A stretch of 64,000 nt of DNA from Sporosarcina sp. ACRSL (GTDB lineage Bacteria > Bacillota > Bacilli > Bacillales_A > Planococcaceae): assembly GCF_022346605.1 (NCBI RefSeq), contig NZ_JAKRNT010000012.1, positions 62,001-126,000 on the forward strand, given 5' to 3'. Of the stretch, positions 1 through 8,113 are shown piece by piece; the stretch's first letter is position 1, and each line of letters starts with the position of its first letter. The notes below the pieces were generated by a model. That model searched no databases. It was given only the letters and a program-made list of their open reading frames with translations, and was not told the origin of the DNA. The translations under genes were made by a program, and so were the position numbers.

Positions 1-1
1 C

Positions 2-1042
2 CGCGGGTCGGGCGTCAACGACATTATCGTTGCAGACTTCACCATTACCTCCCGTTATGAGGGTCCACTCGGCGACGACACCAAAGACGGCGATGCGGGT
101 GGCGGTCCGATGTACGGGATTTATCTCGGAGCCCAAAAAGGACAGTCAAGCTCTCAGGTCTTGGTGGAGAACCTGAGCATCCGCAAATTCGAGCGACACG
201 GAATTTCCGTTAAGGCTAGCCGGGAAGTGACCCTCTCTGGAAACCACGTCAGTGAGGCAACTAGCGTGGGCCCTGGCGGAAAGGGGTACGGCATCGCAAT
301 TGAGGGTTCAGCTAACCAGCACGACCCCGATGCCACCGACGATTCCCGGCACAACGTCGTCATTGGCAATACTTTCGATGGTAGGCACCTACGACACGCC
401 ATTCTTCTGCAGTTTCGCACGCACAACAATCTTGTTTCGGAGAATACCATCGTCGGTAGCCACCTAGACGCTATCGATCTACACGGCGAAGGTGAATACC
501 TGAATGAGATTCGTGACAACACGGTCATCGGAGGCAAGCGGGCAGGCATTGCGCTGGGCAATTCCGGTGGGAACACGCATAAGCATGATGCCTCAGGCCC
601 TGGAAACTGGGTGCACTCCAACAATTTAATTGGAAATCGTCAAGGAATTCTTGTCATCCTAGGAACTCCTGACACCCTCATCGAGGGCAACAGAATTACC
701 GCCGGGGAGGATTCGAAGGTTGGCATTGAGATTCGCAATGCGCCGGGTACGAAGCTACTCAGTAACCACATCACCGGAGGGACTGACGGGTTCTGGGCTA
801 TCCGGCTTAATAAGGATCGCGGGGCTGACGGAAGGGGCAATGGAATCCCTTCAGACATTAAGATTGAATCTAATGTCATCCGACAGGCCGCCAACGGTAT
901 CAGAATCGATGCCGGGCAGAATCTCACACTAGTCGAAAATGTCATCGACGCTATAGACGGAACCGAGCTGAAGGTGTCCGAAGGAATCAAGGTGAGCCAG
1001 CACGACCAGCGATCCAGCTCCACCAAGGCACCGGGGGCATAG
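2..1042 (+). CDS. right-handed parallel beta-helix repeat protein, 5' partial
   Basis: The frame is open to the left edge, so the start is missing; the first internal Met codon is at 110. The visible ~346 residues consist of repeated short strands ending in Asn ladders (patterns such as VxxNxIxG, IEGNRI, LLSNHI, IESNVI, LVENVI), which is typical of PbH1/pectate-lyase-like beta-helices. Such folds are used by polysaccharide lyases, epimerases and phage tailspikes; substrate cannot be told. Base composition is about 55% GC in the first line, with codons rich in C/G third positions, unlike all later genes. It is followed by a strong terminator. It may be a transferred gene or a contig-joining artefact. 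Confidence 0.75.
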   Translation, partial: RGSGVNDIIVADFTITSRYEGPLGDDTKDGDAGGGPMYGIYLGAQKGQSSSQVLVENLSIRKFERHGISVKASREVTLSGNHVSEATSVGPGGKGYGIAIEGSANQHDPDATDDSRHNVVIGNTFDGRHLRHAILLQFRTHNNLVSENTIVGSHLDAIDLHGEGEYLNEIRDNTVIGGKRAGIALGNSGGNTHKHDASGPGNWVHSNNLIGNRQGILVILGTPDTLIEGNRITAGEDSKVGIEIRNAPGTKLLSNHITGGTDGFWAIRLNKDRGADGRGNGIPSDIKIESNVIRQAANGIRIDAGQNLTLVENVIDAIDGTELKVSEGIKVSQHDQRSSSTKAPGA

Positions 1043-1081
1043 AGGTAACGCCCAAACATGGCAGACCATAAATTTAATAAA

Positions 1082-1121
1082 GAAACCCTTCGCTCCGATT
1101 ACAAATAGAGCGAAGGGTTTC
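1082..1121. terminator. bidirectional terminator hairpin
   Basis: A perfect 14-bp stem (gaaacccttcgctc paired with gagcgaagggtttc) encloses a 12-nt loop. It lies between the converging beta-helix gene and the DUF779 gene and could serve both. Confidence 0.85.
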
Positions 1122-1136
1122 TTAACTTGTTATAGA

Positions 1137-1475
1137 TTAAATATTTGACGATTCAAGCTTACTAGAACGAATGATGAAGGACTTATCTTCCGCACTTTCG
1201 AGTGAAAAAGAATTCCCTATTCCATCTATCACATCAATGATAATCTGCAAATGCTGCCAGTAAGAAAAGTTTGAGCTATGCATATAGTACGGTACGCCCA
1301 TAACTTCTCCTATTTGCTTATCTTGGCTGCCAAGATAGAAGTCACCTTCTGTCATACAGATTGGTGAAGTCCCGTCACAGCAACCTTCTGAATGAACAAA
1401 TATGAGTTTCCCGTGCTGTTCCTGCAATCGCTTGATCAGACATTGAGCTGCTTCTGTCGCAATAACTTTTTCCAT
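1137..1475 (-). CDS. DUF779 family protein, aldehyde dehydrogenase partner
   Basis: A 112-residue protein if started at the ATG at 1475, one base after the stop of the upstream aldehyde dehydrogenase; a 12-residue longer in-frame extension exists but would overlap that gene. It holds a conserved cysteine cluster (EGCCDGTSPIC) that could bind a metal. DUF779 genes are commonly found directly beside acetaldehyde/aldehyde dehydrogenase genes, as here, so it probably acts with the enzyme, but its biochemical role is not established. Translation is likely coupled to the upstream gene. Confidence 0.8.
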   Translation of the reverse strand: MEKVIATEAAQCLIKRLQEQHGKLIFVHSEGCCDGTSPICMTEGDFYLGSQDKQIGEVMGVPYYMHSSNFSYWQHLQIIIDVIDGIGNSFSLESAEDKSFIIRSSKLESSNI

Positions 1476-1476
1476 T

Positions 1477-2997
1477 TTAGAAAAAGCCCATAGATCCTTT
1501 ATTGTATCCAACTAATAGAGCTTTCGTTTGTTGATAGTGAGCAAGCATCATTAAGTGGTTCTCACGACCGATACCGGATTGTTTGTAACCGCCAAATGCA
1601 GCATGTGCTGGGTATTGGTGATATGTGTTTGTCCATACACGTCCAGCTTGGATTGCGCGACCTGCACGGTAGGCAATCTCACCACTACGGGACCATACAC
1701 CAGCACCTAAGCCGTATACTGTATCGTTTGCGATTTCGATTGCTTCGTCAAAATCTTTGAATGTTGTTACAGATAGAACAGGGCCAAAGATTTCTTCTTG
1801 GAAGATACGCATTTTGTTGTCGCCTTTGAAAATAGTTGGCGCAACATAGTAACCTTCAGCTTGGTCGCCTTCTAATTTATTTTGGTGACCACCAATTAGT
1901 AATTCAGCACCTTCTTCTTTACCGATTTTGATATAAGAAAGGATTTTATCTAGTTGTTGTTTAGAAGCTTGTGCACCCATCATTGTTTCAGTATCTAGTG
2001 GGTTACCAATCTTAATAGCTTTCACACGTTCCATTACTTTTTCCATGAATTTATCGTAAATAGATTCATGTACTAAAGCACGTGAAGGAGCTGTACAAAT
2101 TTCACCTGAGTTAAGAGCGAATAATACGAAGCCTTCAATTGCTTTATCTAAATACTCATCATCTGCATCCATTACGTCCGGGAAGAAGATGTTTGGTGAT
2201 TTTCCGCCAAGCTCTAACGTGACAGGTATGATGTTTTCAGTTGCATATTGCATAATTGAGCGACCTACTGCAGTTGAACCAGTGAACGCAATTTTCGCGA
2301 TTCGTGGGTTTGTAGCAAGTGGTTTCCCAACTTCAAGACCAGTACCTTGAACGATGTTTAATACACCTTTTGGTAAAATATCTTGGATTAACTCGATTAA
2401 TACAGACATAGAAGCTGGTGTTTGTTCAGCTGGTTTCATAACGATACAGTTACCCGCAGCTAGTGCAGGAGCAATTTTCCACGCGGCCATAAGAAGCGGG
2501 AAGTTCCAAGGAATAATTTGGCCAACTACACCTAGTGGTTCGTTGAAGTGATAGGCTACTGTATCCCCATCGATTTCACTAATGCCACCTTCTTGTGCAC
2601 GAATAACACCTGCGAAATAACGGAAGTGATCCACTACTAAAGGCATATCAGCATTTAATGTTTCACGTACTGCTTTACCATTATCCCATGTTTCAGCAAC
2701 AGCAATCATTTCTAAGTTTTCTTCGATACGATCTGCAATTTTATTTAAAATTTGTGAACGGTAAGCAACAGTCGTTTTTCCCCAAGCATCTTTAGCCGCA
2801 TGTGCTGCATCAAGCGCTAATTCCACGTCTTCTGCTGTAGAGCGAGGTACAGAGGTAAATACTTGACCTGTCACTGGAGAAATTACGTCCAGGTATTGCC
2901 CTTTTACAGGTGCCACCCATTCCCCACCAATAAAGTTTTGATATTGTTTCTTGAAATTGACTAAAGCACCTTCAGTATTCGGATTTGCGTATATCAT
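1477..2997 (-). CDS. NAD-dependent aldehyde dehydrogenase (AcoD/ExaC type)
   Basis: A full-length 506-residue cytosolic aldehyde dehydrogenase that oxidises an aldehyde (probably acetaldehyde or a similar short aldehyde) to the acid with NAD. Visible motifs are [10 protein letters not shown], the glycine-rich FTGSTAVGR, the general-base Glu in LELGGKSPN, and the catalytic Cys301 in GEICTAPSR. The C-terminal half ([24 protein letters not shown]) resembles the acetaldehyde-dehydrogenase II/ExaC subgroup. The ATG at 2997 follows a GGGGG ribosome site. It is first gene of a two-gene operon with DUF779 and has a good sigma-A promoter upstream. Confidence 0.93.
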   Translation of the reverse strand: MIYANPNTEGALVNFKKQYQNFIGGEWVAPVKGQYLDVISPVTGQVFTSVPRSTAEDVELALDAAHAAKDAWGKTTVAYRSQILNKIADRIEENLEMIAVAETWDNGKAVRETLNADMPLVVDHFRYFAGVIRAQEGGISEIDGDTVAYHFNEPLGVVGQIIPWNFPLLMAAWKIAPALAAGNCIVMKPAEQTPASMSVLIELIQDILPKGVLNIVQGTGLEVGKPLATNPRIAKIAFTGSTAVGRSIMQYATENIIPVTLELGGKSPNIFFPDVMDADDEYLDKAIEGFVLFALNSGEICTAPSRALVHESIYDKFMEKVMERVKAIKIGNPLDTETMMGAQASKQQLDKILSYIKIGKEEGAELLIGGHQNKLEGDQAEGYYVAPTIFKGDNKMRIFQEEIFGPVLSVTTFKDFDEAIEIANDTVYGLGAGVWSRSGEIAYRAGRAIQAGRVWTNTYHQYPAHAAFGGYKQSGIGRENHLMMLAHYQQTKALLVGYNKGSMGFF

Positions 2998-3032
2998 TGT
3001 ATAGCCCCCTAATATAGTGAATTTGTACTTTC

Positions 3033-3071
3033 ATAGCAGCATTGTCACATTTTCGACAAAGTTTGCTATGA
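3033..3071 (-). promoter_or_regulatory. nested inverted repeat in aldehyde dehydrogenase leader
   Basis: catagca and tgctatg bracket an inner TTGTC-N8-GACAA dyad (3042-3059). Both lie just downstream of the predicted transcription start, where a bound repressor could block elongation or an RNA hairpin could form. The binding protein is unknown. Confidence 0.4.
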
Positions 3072-3075
3072 ATGT

Positions 3076-3104
3076 ATTATCTCGCGCTTTACTTTTTTAG
3101 TCAA
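3076..3104 (-). promoter_or_regulatory. sigma-A promoter of aldehyde dehydrogenase operon
   Basis: Reading the minus strand, TTGACT (3099-3104) and GATAAT (3076-3081) are separated by exactly 17 bp, close to the sigma-A consensus, about 80 bp ahead of the ATG. Confidence 0.65.
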
Positions 3105-3393
3105 TTTAAGCGACTTATCTTGCTTTCAAGAGGTTAGGTGTTTACATTATTGTTATACAACTAAAAGTTGTATTAATACAGTCGGTATATGGTTTTATTT
3201 GAGTTTCTACTGAATCTCAATATACGTTCTTAATTACTTATTTATTTTAAATATAACGAATTTGCGTATTAAATAAAATACTAAAGGTTTTACATTAGTA
3301 TTTCTATTCTCCATGCTAAATAAAAAAATCTCCTACTATATGTAGGAGAAATACAGACAGCAGGAATACATCATATTGAAGGTATCCTTTAAT
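3105..3393. other. intergenic region without recognised gene
   Basis: AT-rich sequence between the aldehyde dehydrogenase promoter and the decayed gene copy. I see only short AT-rich repeats here and no ORF with a ribosome site. Confidence 0.5.
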
Positions 3394-3660
3394 TTAGAGC
3401 CCTGCGAGCTTTAAACTATTCCATGACAGATAAATGCATACAACCATTAGAGCAAAGAAGAGGGCAGAAATCTTTGTGTTTTTCTTGAATTTGACTCCAT
3501 ACGTACAGAAAAAGATTGCCGCTGCTAATTTGGCACCGTTTGATAATAACCGTTGTTGAAACTGCTAAGAATAATTGAAATAAGCAAAGTTGTTAGGGTA
3601 AGTATTTTAAACCACAGAGTCAGTAAAGTAATATTTATACATAAATTTAATACGTTGCAT
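3394..3660 (-). pseudogene. decayed copy of the small membrane protein gene at 7779
   Basis: The minus strand aligns along its whole length with the intact gene at 7779-8048, including the upstream ribosome-site stretch (agaaaggat) and the final residues. Translation from the ATG at 3660 begins MQRIKFMYK as in the intact gene, then a one-base loss near the WFK codons brings a stop after 17 residues; a second one-base loss follows after the NNGYYQ codons. It is therefore a broken paralogue, not a functional gene. Confidence 0.85.
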
Positions 3661-3913
3661 AAAAGACAAATCCTTTCTAATTTAAAGCAGAGTCAGGTCT
3701 GTTTTAAATTAACTTAAATCGATTAGCTCCTTTGGTTAGGCCCTAAAACGTCGTGAATGGTAATAATATGCATAAATGAAGACTGATATCCCCAATGCAC
3801 ATAAATAAATACGGTTTATGAAAAAGACCACATAGAAATGATATGGACATGTATTGTGATTGCGTGGTTTTTATGTATTTTGTGGTAACATATGAAGATA
3901 AGCTTAAGAGAAA
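3661..3913. other. intergenic region upstream of DedA gene
   Basis: No gene is seen. The stretch separates the pseudogene start from the DedA gene and must hold the DedA promoter, but I could not pick a convincing -35/-10 pair. Confidence 0.4.
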
Positions 3914-4579
3914 ATGACGAAAGCGGGTACGGCTTTGACATTAATTCAAAATATCATTGATTTCATCCTACACATTGATGAACATCTCGTTGAGATTATC
4001 AAAAACTTTGGCGGATGGTCATATGGAATCCTATTTTTAATTGTATTTGTGGAAACGGGAATTGTGATTTTCCCTTTCTTACCGGGTGATTCCTTACTGT
4101 TTGCTAGTGGTGCGCTTGCAGCGGTGGGGGCATTTAACATTACTTTACTGTGCATTGTCTTTTTTATCGCAGCGGTACTTGGTGATACTGTAAATTATCA
4201 TATCGGTAGGAAAGTAGGAACTACTATAACACCTGGAAGTCTGATAGGGAAATTGATTAACCAAGATAAAATGACGAAAGCTGAGGCCTTCTTTAATAAG
4301 CATGGTGGAAAAACAATTGTGATTGCCCGTTTTATGCCGTTTATCCGCACATTCATTCCTTTTGTTGCAGGGGCAAGCCGGATGAACTACCGTTATTTCT
4401 TGATTTATAATGTGGTTGGTGCCCTAATATGGGTGGGGATCTGTACGATTTTAGGCTATTACTTTGGCAATATTCCAATTGTCAAAGACAACTTTTCAAC
4501 CGTTCTTTTAGGGATTATCTTCATTTCTGTATTGCCAGCTATTATTGGTATGGTTCGGGGGCAATTGAAGAAAGGATGA
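3914..4579 (+). CDS. DedA family membrane protein
   Basis: A 221-residue polytopic membrane protein of the DedA/VTT (SNARE-associated) family. Members are lipid scramblases or transporters that recycle undecaprenyl phosphate or phosphatidylethanolamine. Family marks seen are the re-entrant segment VFVETGIVIFPFLPGDSLL, GDTVNYHIGRKVG, and the second motif FIRTFIPFVAGASRMNYRYF with its conserved Arg. The ribosome site before the ATG at 3914 is weak; an in-frame TTG at 3935 is possible. It appears to be transcribed alone and ends in a hairpin. Confidence 0.9.
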   Translation: MTKAGTALTLIQNIIDFILHIDEHLVEIIKNFGGWSYGILFLIVFVETGIVIFPFLPGDSLLFASGALAAVGAFNITLLCIVFFIAAVLGDTVNYHIGRKVGTTITPGSLIGKLINQDKMTKAEAFFNKHGGKTIVIARFMPFIRTFIPFVAGASRMNYRYFLIYNVVGALIWVGICTILGYYFGNIPIVKDNFSTVLLGIIFISVLPAIIGMVRGQLKKG

Positions 4580-4594
4580 CGGTTCTACCATATT

Positions 4595-4631
4595 AAAAGT
4601 CCAATTTCCGAAAAAGGAGATTGGACTTTTT
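4595..4631 (+). terminator. terminator of DedA gene
   Basis: aaaagtccaat pairs with attggactttt around an A/G-rich loop, followed by T residues. Confidence 0.75.
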
Positions 4632-4733
4632 ATAGTATTCACGGAGAACTCTCTTCTATTTATTCGTAAAATACTTCTCGACGGCTCATAATAGTGTCGA
4701 TGGAATAGAAATACAAATTAGGAGGATTCAATT

Positions 4734-5216
4734 ATGATTAGTGATTCAGATTTGAAGCACCTGCGACGTTGTATTGAATTAGCAAAAACTGCGCTGGAAA
4801 AAGGTGACGAGCCATTTGGTTCTGTCCTTGTCTCGGCTAGTGGAGACGTGCTTGCGGAAGACCATAACCATGTTGCAGGCGGCGATCATACGCAACACCC
4901 TGAATTTGCTTTGGCGCGATGGGCGGCCTCGAACATGACGCCTGAAGAAAGAAGCAAGGCGACAGTATATACTTCTGGTGAACATTGTCCTATGTGTGCT
5001 GCAGCTCACGGGTGGGTTGGTTTAGGTCGAATCGTTTATGCAAGTTCATCCGAACAGCTGGCACAATGGTTGAATGAATTGGAGGTTACTCCATCGCGCG
5101 TTCGGAATCTTCCCATACAAGATGTTATTCGTGATACGACAATAGATGGCCCTGTTTCAGAACTAGCGGAGCAAGTTCGCCAACTCCATCGTCAGTTCTA
5201 TTCAAGCAGACGATGA
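4734..5216 (+). CDS. nucleoside/guanine deaminase-like protein
   Basis: A 160-residue zinc-dependent cytidine/deoxycytidylate deaminase-fold protein. The zinc and catalytic residues are His55-Pro-Glu57 and Cys85-x-x-Cys88 (EHCPMC). The usual HAE is HPE, and the first Cys is preceded by His rather than Pro, so it sits away from TadA and nearer to guanine-deaminase-like or general nucleoside deaminases. The start has a clear AGGAGG-like site (taggagga). It is monocistronic with its own terminator. Confidence 0.85.
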   Translation: MISDSDLKHLRRCIELAKTALEKGDEPFGSVLVSASGDVLAEDHNHVAGGDHTQHPEFALARWAASNMTPEERSKATVYTSGEHCPMCAAAHGWVGLGRIVYASSSEQLAQWLNELEVTPSRVRNLPIQDVIRDTTIDGPVSELAEQVRQLHRQFYSSRR

Positions 5217-5230
5217 ACGTACCAAGCTCT

Positions 5231-5272
5231 CAACCACCTAAAACGTTGATATGATAGCGTTCTAGGTGGTTG
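5231..5272. terminator. terminator between deaminase and DUF1697 gene
   Basis: caaccaccta pairs with taggtggttg; T-rich on the plus side, A/T-rich on the other. It lies between converging genes. Confidence 0.75.
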
Positions 5273-5278
5273 TTTAAT

Positions 5279-5779
5279 TTACATTTTTAATAGGATTTTC
5301 TCGACCGTATTACGATTACGAAGTGTAGAAGATATTTGTAGCTTCTTTTCAAAAAATGCATTGGTGTATTTCGTTTGATGATAATTTTTAGTAAGGTTGA
5401 TAATAATCGTTTTCTGGTCTATTACGGAGAATTCATCATCTACGATAGATTGTAGAAATTCAATTTGCTCATTTGATATCTGTTCTTTTAAAAACATGAT
5501 ATGTACGTTTTCTCTTGAAAAAAGTGGATGTTGCTGAATGGTAGTAAGTTCATCTTTGGAACGAATCGTAACAGGGATATCAAATCCGTATGCTTCTTTT
5601 AGTCGATCTTCAATATGTTGTTCGTCAGAAGCAACGTTTGTAAATAATACATTTCCCGTTTGGATGTATGTTTGCACATCTTGGAAACCCATTCCTTCAA
5701 AGAGTGATCGTAACGATTTCATATCAACTTTATTTAATTTGCCTAAGTTAATTCCTCTAAGAAATGCAACATAAGACAT
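5279..5779 (-). CDS. DUF1697 domain-containing protein
   Basis: A 166-residue protein that begins MSYVAFLRGINLG and continues with LFEGMGFQDV and TYIQTGNVLF, the signature of DUF1697. The family is widespread and uncharacterised. The ATG at 5779 follows GGAGGG. It runs just downstream of the zinc-ribbon/HhH gene on the same strand (23-bp gap), so both may be cotranscribed from beyond 6093. Confidence 0.85.
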   Translation of the reverse strand: MSYVAFLRGINLGKLNKVDMKSLRSLFEGMGFQDVQTYIQTGNVLFTNVASDEQHIEDRLKEAYGFDIPVTIRSKDELTTIQQHPLFSRENVHIMFLKEQISNEQIEFLQSIVDDEFSVIDQKTIIINLTKNYHQTKYTNAFFEKKLQISSTLRNRNTVEKILLKM

Positions 5780-5802
5780 GCAAATATCCCTCCTGTCTGT
5801 TC

Positions 5803-6093
5803 TTATTCTTTAAATGATAAACCTTCTTCTTGTAATGACATTTTCATAATTGGAATGGAAGCTGGTCCAACTCCATGGAGTTTTAAAATTTCTTTTTCGC
5901 TGTACTTGGACAGTTCTTGTAAAGTTTCAATCCCTTCACTAATCAATGCGTTTCTTGCAGGTGAACTCAGTTTCGAAAGGAAGCCGCTTTCAGGCTTATT
6001 CTCTTTATCACAAGTAGGGCAGCTTGTACAATCACTACTTTTGTAATACGTATGTCCTTTTTCACAAACCCTTACGCTTTTTTCAGCTCTCAA
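5803..6093 (-). CDS. small zinc-ribbon plus helix-hairpin-helix protein
   Basis: A 96-residue protein with TTG start after AAGGAGG. The N-terminal part has Cys10, His14, Cys22, Cys25 and Cys28, a probable zinc ribbon. The C-terminal part (LSSPARNALISEGIETLQELSKYSEKEILKL then HGVGPASIP) is a helix-hairpin-helix like the RNA polymerase alpha C-terminal domain. Proteins of this kind are usually annotated as alpha-CTD-like; they probably bind nucleic acid, but the function is unknown. It lies 12 bp after the TetR gene on the same strand. Confidence 0.75.
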   Translation of the reverse strand: MRAEKSVRVCEKGHTYYKSSDCTSCPTCDKENKPESGFLSKLSSPARNALISEGIETLQELSKYSEKEILKLHGVGPASIPIMKMSLQEEGLSFKE

Positions 6094-6105
6094 AGCAAGT
6101 CCTCC

Positions 6106-6696
6106 TTAATCTTTCACATAAAATCCATTCGTAGTCGTAACCATGAGTTCAATAATTTGCTTTGACATGTATTCAGGTTCCTCATGGAAATCTTCTTCGA
6201 TCCATCGAATGATGAGCCCTGCTACGCCATGAGCTCTGTAAATGTATAACCATTTTGGATCAAGGATGGCACCTTCCGCTAAATCATAGTCATATTCCGC
6301 AATGAATAGTTCCTCAATTGCTTTTGCCATCTGAAAACGAAAATCGACCCGAATATGATTGCTCAATAACAATCGAAAAAGTTTGGCGTTATCTTTAAAG
6401 TAATGAAATAGCGTTATGCTCTCCGAATTCATTTCATGGAAATCGACCTTATTCTTCGACTCATATGGAACACGGATTTGATGCACCATTTCTTTTAGGA
6501 CATCTTTAATAAATTCATCTAATAAATTATCCTTTGTTTCAAAATTAGCGTAAAAAGTTCCTCTATTGTAATTCGCCTTTTTCGCAATTTCTGAAACCGT
6601 AATTTGTGAAAAGGGTTTTTTGAAGAGTAAAGTTAAAAACGCTTCTTTCATTGCTGTTTTTGAACGTTGTACTCGTTTGTCAAAGTACTCTTCCAT
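6106..6696 (-). CDS. TetR family transcriptional regulator
   Basis: A 196-residue regulator. The N-terminal helix-turn-helix is clear (FSQITVSEIAKKANYNRGTFYANFETKDNLL); the C-terminal ligand domain is of the type often called TetR_C_7/YbjK-like. It is divergent from the SDR gene at 6872, and a 12-bp inverted repeat lies between them, so it very likely represses that gene and itself. The ATG at 6696 follows gaggtgaaggg. Confidence 0.9.
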   Translation of the reverse strand: MEEYFDKRVQRSKTAMKEAFLTLLFKKPFSQITVSEIAKKANYNRGTFYANFETKDNLLDEFIKDVLKEMVHQIRVPYESKNKVDFHEMNSESITLFHYFKDNAKLFRLLLSNHIRVDFRFQMAKAIEELFIAEYDYDLAEGAILDPKWLYIYRAHGVAGLIIRWIEEDFHEEPEYMSKQIIELMVTTTNGFYVKD

Positions 6697-6714
6697 CCCT
6701 TCACCTCATTATTA

Positions 6715-6729
6715 AGATAGCAACTATCT
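6715..6729. promoter_or_regulatory. small dyad in tetR leader
   Basis: AGATAG-CAA-CTATCT, a perfect 6-bp dyad 19-33 bp ahead of the TetR start; probably an autoregulatory half of the control region. Confidence 0.4.
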
Positions 6730-6743
6730 ATATTTTACAATTA

Positions 6744-6776
6744 TTACTGAACAAAAGACATCGATTTGTTCAGTAA
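6744..6776. promoter_or_regulatory. probable TetR operator
   Basis: TTACTGAACAAA and TTTGTTCAGTAA form a perfect 12-bp inverted repeat with a 9-bp spacer, in the divergent region between tetR and the SDR gene. A further partial copy (gaacagta) starts at 6779. Confidence 0.75.
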
Positions 6777-6871
6777 CGAACAGTACCACCTTTTTGTTGA
6801 TTGCATAGGTATCTCGAATTCAAATAAAATAAAAATGTAAGAGTAATATAAAAGTTATGGAGGTACTATCT

Positions 6872-7642
6872 ATGACTTTTCCAGTATTAGAAGGCAAAGT
6901 TGCAATCATAACTGGCGCAGCAATGGGTATGGGGGAAGCAACTACTAGACTTTTTGCAGATGCAAAGGCAAAAGTGGTTATTGCAGATTTTAATGAAGAA
7001 AAAGGTAAAGAAGTTGTAGAATCTATAAAAGCAAATGGCGGGGAAGCGGCATTTGTTAAAGTCGATGTTTCGAATTCAGAACAAGTACAGGCAATGGTAA
7101 AATTCGCAGTCGATACGTATGGTAAATTAGACGTTGCGGTTAATAATGCCGCATTAACTCCAGACGATAAACCAGCAGCTGAATTTGATGAAGATTACTG
7201 GGATCGATTAATGTCTGTAGACTTAAAAGGTGCTGCTCTTTGCATGAAATATGAGTTACAACAAATGAAAGCCCAAGGTCACGGCGGCTCTATCATTAAC
7301 ATTTCATCTGTAAGTGGATACCGTCCACAACCGAATAACATTGCATATGTTGCTGCCAAGCATGGTGTTGTAGGGATTACAAAGGTAGCCGCGCTAGAAA
7401 ACGGACCAGAAAACATTCGTGTTAACTCAGTTGCACCTGGTGCAATTGATACACCAATGCTTCGCGGTGCGTTGGAGCAATTCGGCTTAAATGAGGAAGA
7501 ATATGCACCACAACTAAGCTTGCTAAACCGCTTCGGTCAAGCTGAAGAAATCGCTCAAGCAACTCTATGGTTAGCATCTGACGCTTCTTCTTATGTGACA
7601 GGTACAACGATCCATGCCGATGCAGGTTATACTTCTCGTTAA
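6872..7642 (+). CDS. short-chain dehydrogenase/reductase (SDR)
   Basis: A 256-residue classical SDR. NAD(P)-binding TGAAMGMG, the NNAAL motif, the catalytic Ser in ISSVSG and the YVAAKHG Tyr-x3-Lys pair are all present; the C-terminal PGAIDTPM and the end (TGTTIHADAGYTSR) fit the family. The acidic Asp after the second strand (IADFN) favours NAD. I chose the ATG at 6872 because GGAGG sits 8 bp ahead; a 5-residue longer ATG at 6857 overlaps that site. It is divergent from tetR with an operator between. Substrate unknown. Confidence 0.9.
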   Translation: MTFPVLEGKVAIITGAAMGMGEATTRLFADAKAKVVIADFNEEKGKEVVESIKANGGEAAFVKVDVSNSEQVQAMVKFAVDTYGKLDVAVNNAALTPDDKPAAEFDEDYWDRLMSVDLKGAALCMKYELQQMKAQGHGGSIINISSVSGYRPQPNNIAYVAAKHGVVGITKVAALENGPENIRVNSVAPGAIDTPMLRGALEQFGLNEEEYAPQLSLLNRFGQAEEIAQATLWLASDASSYVTGTTIHADAGYTSR

Positions 7643-7656
7643 TTTCATATAGTAAC

Positions 7657-7698
7657 AAAACAAAACCCACCAATTTTATAAATGGTGGGTTTTGTTTT
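7657..7698 (+). terminator. terminator of SDR gene
   Basis: aacaaaacccacca pairs with tggtgggttttgtt around an AT loop. Confidence 0.8.
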
Positions 7699-7778
7699 GA
7701 ATTTCTTCCCCTTTACCTGGTCAACGGAGGGAGGGGAGGTATATATTATGGAACTTTTAACTATCAATCCTTGTTAGT

Positions 7779-8048
7779 TTAGAGACGTGCGAGCTTTAAA
7801 CTACTCCATGCTAGATACATACATATAACTACTAGAACAAAGAAGATCGTGGCAACCTTTGTATTTTTTCGCATTTTGATTCCGTATGCACCAAAAAAGA
7901 TTGCGGCAGCTAGTTTGGCACAGCTTTGATAATAACCATTGTTTGAACTACTAAATATAATTGATATCAGCAAAGTTGTTAGGGTAAGTATTTTAAACCA
8001 CAGAGGCTCGTTCAAGTACGCTTTATACATAAATTTAATGCGCTGCAT
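7779..8048 (-). CDS. small three-span membrane protein of unknown function
   Basis: An 89-residue protein with a short N-terminal amphipathic part followed by three hydrophobic segments (ILTLTTLLISIIF, CAKLAAAIFFGAYGI, VATIFFVLVVICMYLAW). I do not recognise the family. The ATG at 8048 has agaaaggat at a good distance; an ATG at 8057 overlaps the ribosome site. A decayed second copy is at 3394-3660, so the gene was duplicated in this genome or an ancestor. Confidence 0.7.
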   Translation of the reverse strand: MQRIKFMYKAYLNEPLWFKILTLTTLLISIIFSSSNNGYYQSCAKLAAAIFFGAYGIKMRKNTKVATIFFVLVVICMYLAWSSLKLARL

Positions 8049-8113
8049 AAAACACATCCTTTCTAAAAGAGCATGATAAGATCTACATGAGTAAGGTTAT
8101 TGCTGTACTTTAC

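Noticed and set aside
1043..1136. Insertion-sequence end or attachment site at the GC break
   Set aside because: I see only a terminator hairpin; no terminal repeats, target duplication or transposase.
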